Assembly (NCBI GenBank): GCA_018064925.1
Contig: JAGHUH010000038.1
Location: forward strand, 1-38,954
Origin: Candidatus Cacconaster stercorequi
Lineage (GTDB): Bacteria; Bacillota; Clostridia; Oscillospirales; Oscillospiraceae
Direction: 5' to 3'
Length of the DNA: 38,954 nt
The notes beneath the pieces were generated by a model, which had not been told where the DNA came from, ran no database searches, and was given only the letters and a program-made list of their open reading frames with translations. Position numbers and translations under genes: made by a program. This document shows positions 32,877 through 38,954 of this stretch, piece after piece (position 1 is the first letter of the stretch; every line of letters starts with the position of its first letter).

Positions 32877-33296
32877 ATGGAAATTTCTGAAAAGGTAGCT
32901 TATCTGAAGGGGTTGGCCGAGGGCCTGCAGCTGGATACCGGCACCAAGGAAGGCAAGCTGATTGCTGCCATCATTGATGTTCTGGATGACATGGCTGAGA
33001 AGTTTGCCGATGTCGAGGACGAGTTGTGCGATGTGGAAGACGGTCTGGACGCTGTCAGCGATGACCTGAGCGATGTGGAGGAAACTCTGTATGACGCTCT
33101 GGAGGACGAGGACGACGAGGATGACGAAGATGACGACGAGTATTTCGTGACCACCTGCCCCGCTTGCGAGGAGGAAGTCATTTTTGACGAGACTGTTCTG
33201 GCTGATGGCGAAGTCATCTGTCCCAACTGTGGTGAAAAGCTGGAGTTCGACCTGAGCGATCTGGCAAACGCCATGGAAGAAGAGGAAGAAAACTGA
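32877..33296 (+). CDS. CD1247-type acidic zinc-ribbon protein
   Basis: A 139-residue protein whose N-terminus, MEISEKVAYLKGLAEGLQLD...EGKLIAAIIDVLDDMAE, matches the CD1247 N-terminal family of Clostridia. A very acidic linker (about 85-98) leads to a zinc ribbon with CPAC and CPNC pairs (about 104-130) and an acidic tail. It starts 61 bp after efp behind AAAGGAG, with only a weak hairpin (TCCCA/TGGGA, 32821-32835) between, so it is probably partly co-transcribed with efp. The biochemical role is unknown. Confidence 0.82.
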   Translation: MEISEKVAYLKGLAEGLQLDTGTKEGKLIAAIIDVLDDMAEKFADVEDELCDVEDGLDAVSDDLSDVEETLYDALEDEDDEDDEDDDEYFVTTCPACEEEVIFDETVLADGEVICPNCGEKLEFDLSDLANAMEEEEEN

Positions 33297-33301
33297 ATGC
33301 A

Positions 33302-33333
33302 AAATTCCCGGACTGATGTCCGGGAATTTTTTT
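33302..33333 (+). terminator. Intrinsic terminator after the CD1247-type gene
   Basis: An 11-bp perfect stem (AAATTCCCGGA and complement), CTGATG loop and a seven-T tail. Confidence 0.93.
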
Positions 33334-33372
33334 GCCGAAAATACCTGGATGAGAGGAAAAGAAAGAAAATCA

Positions 33373-33401
33373 TTGCTTATTTTACGAAATAGAGTTATAA
33401 T
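33373..33401 (+). promoter_or_regulatory. Sigma-A promoter of pncB
   Basis: TTGCTT (33373-33378), 17-bp spacer, perfect TATAAT (33396-33401). Confidence 0.75.
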
Positions 33402-33443
33402 AAAAAAAGCATACCCTATTACATATAAATTGAGGTATTGAGG

Positions 33444-34892
33444 ATGAAAACTGAGGAAAAGCTTAACATGACGATGCTCTGCGACTTTTACGAGTTGACT
33501 ATGGGCAACGGGTATTTTGAGAACGGTTATAAGGATCGCATTACATACTTCGATGTGTTCTTCCGCAGAGTGCCTGACGGCGGCGGTTTTGCTATCGTTG
33601 CCGGTCTGGAGCAGTTGATTGATTATATCGAAAATCTGCACTTTGATGAGGAGGATATCGCTTATCTCCGCAGCCGCAATTACTTCAGCGAGGAATTTCT
33701 GGCCTATCTGAAGGATTTCCGCTTCACCGGCGATATTTACGCCATTCCTGAGGGAACACCCGTGTTTCCGCGTGAACCGCTGCTGGTGGTGCGCGCACCG
33801 GCCATTGAGGCGCAGCTCATTGAGACTTTTACTCTCTTGACCGTCAACCACCAGAGTCTGATTGCCACCAAGGCCAACCGCATTGTGCGTGCTGCCCGGG
33901 GTAGAACGGTGCTGGAGTTCGGCTCCCGCCGTGCACAGGGGGCAGATGCTGCCATTGTGGGCGCCCGTGCCGCTTATATCGGCGGCTGTGCCGGCACGGC
34001 CTGCACCATCTCCGATGAGATTTATAAGGTGCCGGCAGGCGGTACTATGGCTCACGCATGGGTGCAGATGTTTGACTCCGAGTACGATGCTTTCAAGACC
34101 TATTGCCAGACATATCCCACCAACGCCACACTGCTGGTGGATACCTATGATACGCTGAAATCCGGTGTACCCAACGCCATCCGCGCTTTCAACGAGGTGC
34201 TCAAGCCCATGGGCATTACCAAGTGCGGTATCCGTCTGGACTCCGGCGATATCGCATACTTGAGCCAGAAGGCCCGCAAGATGCTGGATGAGGCAGGCTG
34301 GGAGACCTGCCAGATCTCTGCATCCAACTCGCTGGATGAATACCTGATTCAGGATCTTCTCCTGCAGGGTGCGCAGATCGATATGTTCGGCGTGGGCGAG
34401 CGGATGATTACCGCCAAGTCCGAGCCAGTGTTTGGCGGCGTTTACAAGCTGGTGGCTGTAGAAAACGCCGACGGCGAGATCATGCCCAAGATCAAGATCA
34501 GCGAAAATGTGGAAAAGATTACCGTGCCGCACTTTAAGAAGGTGTATCGCTTCTTCGGCAACGACACGGGCAAGGCCATTGCCGACTACATGACGCTTTA
34601 TGACGAGGAAGTGGACGACAGCGGCGATCTGGAGATCTTTGACCCCGTTGCCATCTGGAAGAAGAAAAATGTCTATGATTTCACGGCAAAGGAACTGTTG
34701 GTGCCGGTATTTTTGAACGGTAAGCGCGTGTACGACAGTCCGTCTCTGAAGGAGATTCGTGACTACTGTGCCCAGCAGGTGGATACGCTGTGGGATGAGG
34801 TGAAGCGTTTCGATAATCCTCACGCTTACAATGTAGACCTTTCTCCCAAGCTTTGGCGCATTCAGCAGGATCTGCTACTGAAAAACGGCTGA
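33444..34892 (+). CDS. pncB: Nicotinate phosphoribosyltransferase
   Basis: NAD salvage enzyme converting nicotinate and PRPP to nicotinate mononucleotide, the substrate of NadD, also encoded in this window. It has 482 residues. Family blocks are LCDFYELTMGNGYF, TYFDVFFRRVPDGGGFAIVAG, LEFGSRRAQGADAA, CAGTACTISDE, MAHAWVQMF, LVDTYDTLKSG and GIRLDSGDIAYLS (PRPP and substrate contacts), then FGVGERMITAKSEPVFGGVYKLV. The start at 33444 follows GAGG by 8 nt; an in-frame TTG 6 bases earlier is less likely. Confidence 0.96.
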   Translation: MKTEEKLNMTMLCDFYELTMGNGYFENGYKDRITYFDVFFRRVPDGGGFAIVAGLEQLIDYIENLHFDEEDIAYLRSRNYFSEEFLAYLKDFRFTGDIYAIPEGTPVFPREPLLVVRAPAIEAQLIETFTLLTVNHQSLIATKANRIVRAARGRTVLEFGSRRAQGADAAIVGARAAYIGGCAGTACTISDEIYKVPAGGTMAHAWVQMFDSEYDAFKTYCQTYPTNATLLVDTYDTLKSGVPNAIRAFNEVLKPMGITKCGIRLDSGDIAYLSQKARKMLDEAGWETCQISASNSLDEYLIQDLLLQGAQIDMFGVGERMITAKSEPVFGGVYKLVAVENADGEIMPKIKISENVEKITVPHFKKVYRFFGNDTGKAIADYMTLYDEEVDDSGDLEIFDPVAIWKKKNVYDFTAKELLVPVFLNGKRVYDSPSLKEIRDYCAQQVDTLWDEVKRFDNPHAYNVDLSPKLWRIQQDLLLKNG

Positions 34893-34898
34893 TAATGA

Positions 34899-34939
34899 AC
34901 AGGGCTATTCTTTTTCGGAATAGCCCTGTAACCTTTTTT
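34899..34939 (+). terminator. Terminator after pncB
   Basis: A 12-bp perfect stem (34899-34910 with 34918-34929), then AACC and six T. The T-run is set back by four bases. Confidence 0.8.
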
Positions 34940-34976
34940 CAAAACAGGGAATAACAGTAGGGAGGAGGCGCATGAA

Positions 34977-36530
34977 ATGAAAAAAATCTATATGGAACAG
35001 CGAACAGAGCGCCGAATTTCTGCGGCGCTGCGTCTGGGGCTGGTGGCTGTGCTGCTGGTGGTTCAGATTGTGTTGGTGGTGGTCCTATCCAATTTGCTGC
35101 ACCAGTATATGGCGGCTGCCTATGTTGTGTTGGAGCTGGTGGCGATTGTTTATGCGCTTCGCATCTACAACCGCCCCGGTTGTTCGACCTATAAGCCCAG
35201 CTGGATTCTACTGATTTTGGCCGTACCGGTGGTTGGCCTGATTTTGTACTGGCTGTGGAACGGTGACGAGCCGAAAAAGCGTTTGACACTGCGCAAACTG
35301 CCGATGCCGAAACTGACGGCGGAGGAGAGGACACAAAGTCAGCGCAATGTGGAGAAATTAGCACAGAAAACGCCGAATGCAGCGCGTATTGCCTCCTATC
35401 TTGACCGACAAGGATTTGCACTTTACAATCGCTCTGACACAGTATATTTCTCAACCGGAGAGGCATATTTACAGGATATGCTGGAAAAAATGAGGCAGGC
35501 GGAACACTTTATTTTCATGGAGTACTTTATTCTGGCCAATGGAGCGATTTGGCAGGAAATGATGGCAATCTTCAGGGAAAAAGTGAAGATCGGCGTGGAG
35601 ATCAAGATCATTTACGACGATTTCGGCAGCATGATGCGGATGCAGCCTGAACAGATTATGCAGCTGCGGGAAATGGGCGCGGAAGTCAAGGCATTTAATC
35701 CGGTACACCACTATGTGAATCGGCTCTACTTCAACTACCGCGACCATCGCAAGATTACTGCGATTGATGGCAATATTGCATATACGGGCGGTGCCAATAT
35801 TGCCGACGAATATGCCAATCTGATTACGCGCTTTGGCTATTGGAAGGATTGCGGCGTGCGTTTGACCGGCGAAGGTGTCTGGGGACTCACCCGGGAATTT
35901 CTTTATCAATGGGAGCGTCTGGGCGGCGAAATGCACAGCGAATGGGATTATTACCGCCCGGATGACTGTGCGACCCAGAGCGGTTTTTGCCAGTCCTTTG
36001 TGGATGGGCCGGATAACAACCCGGTGTCCACAGCGGAGGAGGTCTTTTTGCAGCTGATCAGCCTGGCGAAAAAGGAAGTGTATATCACCACGCCATATCT
36101 GGCCATCGGCGAACCGATGATCAAGGCACTGTGCGTGGCAGGTGACAGTGGTGTGGATGTACGCTTGATGATGCCGGGTGTTCCCGACCATAAGTTGGCC
36201 TACATGGTGGCGGAATGTTATTTCGGTGAGCTGTTGAGCCACGGCGTGAAAATATTCAGCTATGAGCCTGGCATTCTGCACGGAAAAAGTGTGATGGTGG
36301 ACGGAGAGGCAGCTTTTATCGGCAGCGTGAACATGGACTACCGCAGCTTTCAGCTCCACTTTGAGTGCGGCACGATGCTGTACGGAATGCCGGCTATTGA
36401 AGATCTGCGGCGTGATATGGACGATATTGTTGCACATAGCCACGAGATGACCCATGGTGAGTGGGCGCATCGTGCATGGTATCGACGGCTGATCGGGCCG
36501 GTGCTGAAGCTGTTTGCCATGTGGATATAA
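34977..36530 (+). CDS. cls: Cardiolipin synthase (phospholipase D superfamily)
   Basis: Membrane enzyme joining two phosphatidylglycerols to cardiolipin. It has 517 residues. Three hydrophobic segments lie in the N-terminal region (about 18-38, 43-61 and 74-92). Two HKD catalytic motifs follow: His257 in YRDHRKITAIDGNIAYTGG and His435 in LHGKSVMVDGEAAFIGSVNMD. The region YYDDFGSMM-like (IIYDDFGSMM) precedes the first motif, as in other Cls proteins. The start at 34977 is 8 nt after GGAGGAGG; the ATG 5 bases earlier meets a stop after two codons. Confidence 0.95.
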   Translation: MKKIYMEQRTERRISAALRLGLVAVLLVVQIVLVVVLSNLLHQYMAAAYVVLELVAIVYALRIYNRPGCSTYKPSWILLILAVPVVGLILYWLWNGDEPKKRLTLRKLPMPKLTAEERTQSQRNVEKLAQKTPNAARIASYLDRQGFALYNRSDTVYFSTGEAYLQDMLEKMRQAEHFIFMEYFILANGAIWQEMMAIFREKVKIGVEIKIIYDDFGSMMRMQPEQIMQLREMGAEVKAFNPVHHYVNRLYFNYRDHRKITAIDGNIAYTGGANIADEYANLITRFGYWKDCGVRLTGEGVWGLTREFLYQWERLGGEMHSEWDYYRPDDCATQSGFCQSFVDGPDNNPVSTAEEVFLQLISLAKKEVYITTPYLAIGEPMIKALCVAGDSGVDVRLMMPGVPDHKLAYMVAECYFGELLSHGVKIFSYEPGILHGKSVMVDGEAAFIGSVNMDYRSFQLHFECGTMLYGMPAIEDLRRDMDDIVAHSHEMTHGEWAHRAWYRRLIGPVLKLFAMWI

Positions 36531-36537
36531 TTGGAAG

Positions 36538-36566
36538 GTCACCGCTTGATTTGGGCGGTGACTTTT
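36538..36566 (+). terminator. Intrinsic terminator after cls
   Basis: GTCACCGC / GCGGTGAC stem with a 9-base loop and four T, ending directly before the riboswitch promoter. Confidence 0.75.
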
Positions 36567-36568
36567 CC

Positions 36569-36597
36569 TTGACATATGGGTATGACGGCATTATAAT
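36569..36597 (+). promoter_or_regulatory. Sigma-A promoter of the TPP riboswitch and thiT
   Basis: Perfect TTGACA (36569-36574), 17-bp spacer and perfect TATAAT (36592-36597). Confidence 0.88.
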
Positions 36598-36610
36598 ATA
36601 AATATAATGA

Positions 36611-36772
36611 ATCCAAGGGGTGCTGGTGCAAACCGGCTGAGATGCAGCGTGATGCCGTTGCGATCCCTCGAACCTGATCCGGGTAATGCCGGCGTAGGAA
36701 TGCGAATAATATTGTGAACTTTACAGTTACCGCATTGCGACGCCGCATGGCTCGCCATGTGGTATTTTTTTG
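36611..36772 (+). ncRNA. TPP riboswitch (THI element) with terminator platform
   Basis: The aptamer (about 36611-36702) shows GGGGTGC, the pyrimidine-sensing CTGAGATGCA, and the diphosphate-sensing ACCTGATCCGGGTAATGCCGGC with GTAGGAA at its end. The expression platform ends in a terminator stem CCGCATGG / CCATGTGG (36743-36762, one G-T pair, CTCG loop) and seven T. Thiamine diphosphate should stop transcription before thiT. Confidence 0.95.
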
Positions 36773-36787
36773 TAAAGGAGAAAACTC

Positions 36788-37342
36788 ATGAATCATTTGA
36801 AAATTCGAGCGCTGTGTGAGGGTGCTGTGTTGTTGGCTGTGGCGCAGATCCTCAGCATGATCAAGCTGTGGGAGATGCCGTGGGGCGGCAGTGTCGTGCT
36901 GGCGATGGTGCCCATTATCCTGTACGCGGTGCGCTGGGGCTTTGCCCGCGGTATGTTGGCCAGCTTCGTGTTCGGCGTGCTGCAGTTCGTATTTGACGGC
37001 GGCTTTGCCATCGGCTGGCAGTCCATTATCGGCGATTATTTGCTGGCCTTCACTGTACTGGGTGTAGCGGGTCTGTTTCGCGGAAAGAAGGGCGCCGTGT
37101 TCACCGCTACCCTGACAGCGGGGTTTGTCCGTTTTTTGGTACATTGGATCGTGGGTGCCACCATCTGGGCGGAGTATATGCCGGATGCTTTTTTCGGTAT
37201 GACCATGAAGTCTCCGTGGTTTTATTCGTTGCTGTATAATCTGGCCTATATGCTGCCGAACATCCTGATTACGCTGCTGGTCTTTGCTGTGCTTTATAAA
37301 CCTATGAAGCGGTATCTGGCGGGCGATGACCTGAAAATCTGA
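36788..37342 (+). CDS. thiT: ECF thiamine transporter S component ThiT
   Basis: Membrane substrate-binding subunit of an energy-coupling-factor importer for thiamine. It has 184 residues, nearly all in six hydrophobic segments. LWEMPWGGSVVLAMVPI, GFARGMLASFVFGVLQF and GWQSIIGDYLLAFTVLG (thiamine-site loops) are typical of ThiT. It follows AAAGGAG directly downstream of the TPP riboswitch. The shared EcfA/EcfT energising module must be elsewhere, as in other group II ECF systems. Confidence 0.96.
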   Translation: MNHLKIRALCEGAVLLAVAQILSMIKLWEMPWGGSVVLAMVPIILYAVRWGFARGMLASFVFGVLQFVFDGGFAIGWQSIIGDYLLAFTVLGVAGLFRGKKGAVFTATLTAGFVRFLVHWIVGATIWAEYMPDAFFGMTMKSPWFYSLLYNLAYMLPNILITLLVFAVLYKPMKRYLAGDDLKI

Positions 37343-37352
37343 TCAATAATGT

Positions 37353-37391
37353 GCGTCCTGTCTGTGAGAAAGCGGGCAGGACGCTTCTTTT
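37353..37391 (+). terminator. Intrinsic terminator after thiT
   Basis: GCGTCCTG / CAGGACGC stem (37353-37360 with 37377-37384), extendable by weak pairs, followed by TTCTTTT. Confidence 0.82.
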
Positions 37392-37422
37392 GAAAAAACA
37401 GAAAAAAACTTAAAAATAATAG

Positions 37423-37450
37423 TTGACAAATCTAAAAAAGTGAGTATAAT
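37423..37450 (+). promoter_or_regulatory. Promoter of tRNA-Gln
   Basis: Perfect TTGACA (37423-37428), 16-bp spacer, perfect TATAAT (37445-37450), 34 bp before the mature tRNA. Confidence 0.85.
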
Positions 37451-37484
37451 AAATTTTGTTCGTCGGGTGCGAACGAAATTATTT

Positions 37485-37558
37485 AGCGGGATTGTGTAAA
37501 GGTAGCACAGCGGACTCTGACTCCGTATGTGAGGGTTCGAATCCTTCTCCCGCTGCCA
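37485..37558 (+). tRNA. tRNA-Gln (anticodon CTG), CCA encoded
   Basis: 74 nt with an intact cloverleaf. The acceptor stem is AGCGGGA / TCCCGCT, with G discriminator and encoded CCA (37556-37558). The D stem is GTG/CAC. The anticodon stem is GCGGA / TCCGT with loop CTCTGAC, giving anticodon CTG (37517-37519), which reads CAG. The T arm is GAGGG / CCTTC around TTCGAAT. GlnRS is encoded at the other end of this window. A terminator follows, then integrase remains, so its 3' end is a likely past attachment site. Confidence 0.95.
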
Positions 37559-37561
37559 CGC

Positions 37562-37608
37562 AAAACCCCTGTAACCGCAATGGTTACAGGGGTTTTCTTG
37601 TTTTTTTT
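37562..37608 (+). terminator. Intrinsic terminator after tRNA-Gln
   Basis: A perfect 15-bp stem (AAAACCCCTGTAACC and complement, loop GCAAT) with T-runs at 37593-37596 and 37601-37608. Confidence 0.93.
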
Positions 37609-37656
37609 ATCCATTTTGAAAATAACCTATTTATACCCGTTTTATCCTGTATTAGT

Positions 37657-37675
37657 GTTGTACAACTGTTGTACA
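37657..37675. repeat. GTTGTACA repeat and palindrome next to the integrase tail
   Basis: The perfect palindrome GTTGTACAAC (37657-37666) is followed by a second GTTGTACA copy at an 11-bp step (37668-37675). It lies a few bases beyond the integrase stop codon. It may be a recombinase binding site, which is an inference. Confidence 0.5.
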
Positions 37676-37678
37676 CCA

Positions 37679-37915
37679 TCAGGATATCTTCTCTGCCGCT
37701 GCCTCCATCTCGGGGGTGGCGGCTTTTTTATTTTCTGATTTTAAGAAATTTTCGAGTTTTTCCAGGGCCCCAAACACCACGTCCGGCGTCTCGTCGGTAT
37801 ATGTGTTGCCGGTGACGCTGATGTCGGAATGCCCCATCAGGTGCTTTGCCACATTAATCGGCACACCGGCACGCTGCAGATCCGTGCAATAGGTATGCCG
37901 CAGGGAATAAGAGCC
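37679..37915 (-). pseudogene. C-terminal tail of a tyrosine recombinase (phage integrase)
   Basis: The minus-strand frame ending at 37679 reads YSLRHTYCTDLQRAGVPIN, then VAKHLMGHSDISVTGNTYTD. This is the C-terminal catalytic part of a phage-type integrase: the box II Arg-His, the GH pair and the Tyr nucleophile are all there. The N-terminal arm-binding, core-binding and box I Arg regions are missing. The homology stops around 37905-37925; further upstream the frame is only the antisense of another gene. It points at the tRNA-Gln, the usual geometry of an integrase that uses the tRNA 3' end. Confidence 0.85.
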
Positions 37916-37948
37916 ATACTCGAAAACAGCGGTACGAAAAAGGAAAGT

Positions 37949-38353
37949 ATGTTCCTCATCGACATTGATACCGGAGAGGTAATCGCTTCTATCGCAAATG
38001 AAAAAGATAAGCACGATAGCGGTGTATGGTATACGGGTGAGTTTATCAATAAACTGAAAAAAGCGAGAGAAGCAAAACGGAGAATTGCAGCTTTGCATAA
38101 TCATCCAGAGGGGTACCCTCCAAGCGCTGACGATTTTAAGTCAATGTTTGAAAATGGATATGAATTTGGCATTGTTGCAGGTGCAAACGGTCAAGTATAC
38201 AAATACGCGAACAAATCCATGAAGATTACTTCAAAACTATGTGCTATTATCCACGATAATATTGACATATTCTTTCGGAGTGGGTATGATATAGACAGAG
38301 CATATAAAGAGGTGCTGAACGAAATCGAGCTTTTCTACGAGGTGCTGAGGTGA
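37949..38353 (+). CDS. JAMM/MPN-motif domain protein, probably truncated
   Basis: A 134-residue frame with MFLIDIDTGEVIA and then ALHNHPEGYPPSADDF, a HxHP...SxxD pattern like the zinc site of JAB/MPN metalloproteases; the Glu of DTGEV could be the acid. FGIVAGANGQVYKYANK follows as a closing strand pair. Such domains occur in phage-associated proteins and in RadC-like proteins. The frame can be extended upstream to 37829, but that part is the antisense of the integrase tail, so the gene was probably cut at its 5' end. The ATG at 37949 has GGAAAG close before it. Codon use is AT-rich, unlike the core genes. Confidence 0.6.
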   Translation: MFLIDIDTGEVIASIANEKDKHDSGVWYTGEFINKLKKAREAKRRIAALHNHPEGYPPSADDFKSMFENGYEFGIVAGANGQVYKYANKSMKITSKLCAIIHDNIDIFFRSGYDIDRAYKEVLNEIELFYEVLR

Positions 38354-38355
38354 TA

Positions 38356-38526
38356 ATGATGTCAGAATATAATCCAATTCGTCCAGCCGGTGCACAGGAA
38401 TGGGACGGCTATATTTTATCAGAGCAAGGATTTTCGTCCGAGGAAGAACGCCAGAAAGCGAAAGAGAAATTGGACGAGAATAAGAAGTATATTGCAGACC
38501 ATATGAGAAAACTCAAAAAGAGATAA
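38356..38526 (+). CDS. Small charged hypothetical protein (56 aa)
   Basis: A 56-residue frame starting MMSEYNPIRPAGAQEWDGY and ending in a Lys/Glu-rich probable helix (EEERQKAKEKLDENKKY, then MRKLKKR). I do not recognise the family. It starts 2 bases after the JAMM-motif gene, with GAGGTG as ribosome site, so the two form a tight pair. A terminator follows directly. A second ATG at 38359 is an alternative start. Base composition is AT-rich, as in its partner. Confidence 0.6.
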   Translation: MMSEYNPIRPAGAQEWDGYILSEQGFSSEEERQKAKEKLDENKKYIADHMRKLKKR

Positions 38527-38555
38527 ACCACCGACCGTTTGGAAGGTGGTTTTTT
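38526..38555 (+). terminator. Intrinsic terminator after the 56-aa gene
   Basis: AACCACC / GGTGGTT stem (38526-38532 with 38545-38551) with inner CC/GG pairs and six T. Confidence 0.75.
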
Positions 38556-38657
38556 CATTCCGAATTTAATACCGTGATTATAAGCAACTGGTTACAAATT
38601 GTAGCGGGTTGCTTTTTTCATGCCCAGATACGGAGCGGCGGCATAAAACTCTGACCG

Positions 38658-38954
38658 GTGCAGGCGACGGCCTATAAACGGAATTCACAGCTGTCTGAGG
38701 CGATTGAGGGAGGCCTGTATCACCCGAACTGCAAGTACACTCACAGCACATACTTTGAAGGACTAGAAGACCAGCCACACAAGCCCACCCAGAAGGACGC
38801 TGACAAGCCTGCAGAGACGTATAACGCCGAGCAGAAGAAAAGATACGCCCAGCGGCAGGCGCGCAAATACGAGCGTCTGGAGGACGGGAGCGTGGACGCG
38901 GAGAACAGACGGAAGTATGCGGAGAAGAAGTCTAATTTCGAGAACCGCTCACTT
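38658..38954 (+). pseudogene. Phage minor capsid protein-like fragment, runs off the window
   Basis: An open frame of 99 codons to the last base. SQLSEAIEGGLYHPNCKYTH and STYFEGLEDQ match the HPNC block of phage minor capsid protein 2-like proteins, where it lies in the C-terminal part. A basic, Tyr/Lys-rich helix follows. A stop codon lies just before the first possible start (GTG 38658), with no visible ribosome site, so the front of the gene is missing or frameshifted. Between 38556 and 38657 I see only an imperfect hairpin (AAGCAAC / GTTGCTT) with a T-run. Confidence 0.6.

Noticed and set aside
37829-37948. Upstream 40-codon extension of the JAMM-motif protein
   Set aside because: These codons are the exact antisense of the integrase tail, so the extension is a junction artefact and not part of the original protein.
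1-38954. CRISPR arrays, rRNA genes, intact insertion sequences or replication origin
   Set aside because: No regularly spaced repeats, rRNA blocks, transposase frames with terminal repeats or DnaA-box clusters were seen on reading through.

Overview
The window is a chromosomal stretch of a GC-rich (mid-50s %, by eye) Gram-positive anaerobe of the class Clostridia, most like the Oscillospiraceae/Ruminococcaceae group. This rests on TepA-, CD1247- and YqeG-type proteins, an ECF thiamine transporter behind a TPP riboswitch, T-box control of leuS, strong intrinsic terminators, sigma-A promoters and AGGAGG ribosome binding sites. The species cannot be fixed from the sequence. Nearly all genes are on the plus strand; an IclR regulator, an RluA-type synthase, a GH18-like protein and an integrase remnant are on the minus strand.

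Layout. 1-4.5 kb: glnS (5' end cut by the window edge), an IclR-type repressor divergent from a DUF2974 hydrolase, and an RluA-family pseudouridine synthase. 4.6-7.2 kb: a BlaI/BlaR1-like pair behind two near-identical 16-bp operator dyads. 7.3-17 kb: peptidoglycan precursor genes ddl and murF, then an ABC-F ATPase, flavodoxin, prfA, a LUD-domain protein, a Sua5-CoaE fusion and an M18 aminopeptidase. 17-26.5 kb: tepA, then smc-ftsY, a small membrane protein, rph, a PQ-loop-like protein, a zinc-ribbon protein, rdgB, yhbY and one continuous nadD-yqeK-rsfS reading frame. 26.5-29.6 kb: T-box-controlled leuS and rpsU with a structured leader. 29.7-33.3 kb: a GH18-like cytosolic protein divergent from yqeG, an M24 peptidase, efp and a CD1247-type acidic zinc-ribbon protein. 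33.4-37.4 kb: pncB, a cardiolipin synthase, and a TPP riboswitch with thiT.

The last 1.4 kb differs from the rest. After a tRNA-Gln(CTG) gene with encoded CCA come the C-terminal tail of a tyrosine integrase, an AT-rich JAMM-motif protein with a 56-residue partner, and a phage minor-capsid-like fragment that runs off the window. This looks like the scar or edge of an element integrated at the tRNA gene.

Most of the window is core machinery for translation, cell wall, chromosome maintenance and NAD/CoA/thiamine supply. I found no convincing new multi-gene defence or biosynthetic system. The most unusual points are two in-frame fusions (Sua5-CoaE; NadD-YqeK-RsfS with an embedded rsfS ribosome binding site), the rpsU leader with overlapping alternative hairpins, the GH18-like protein without a signal peptide, and the tRNA-Gln integration scar.
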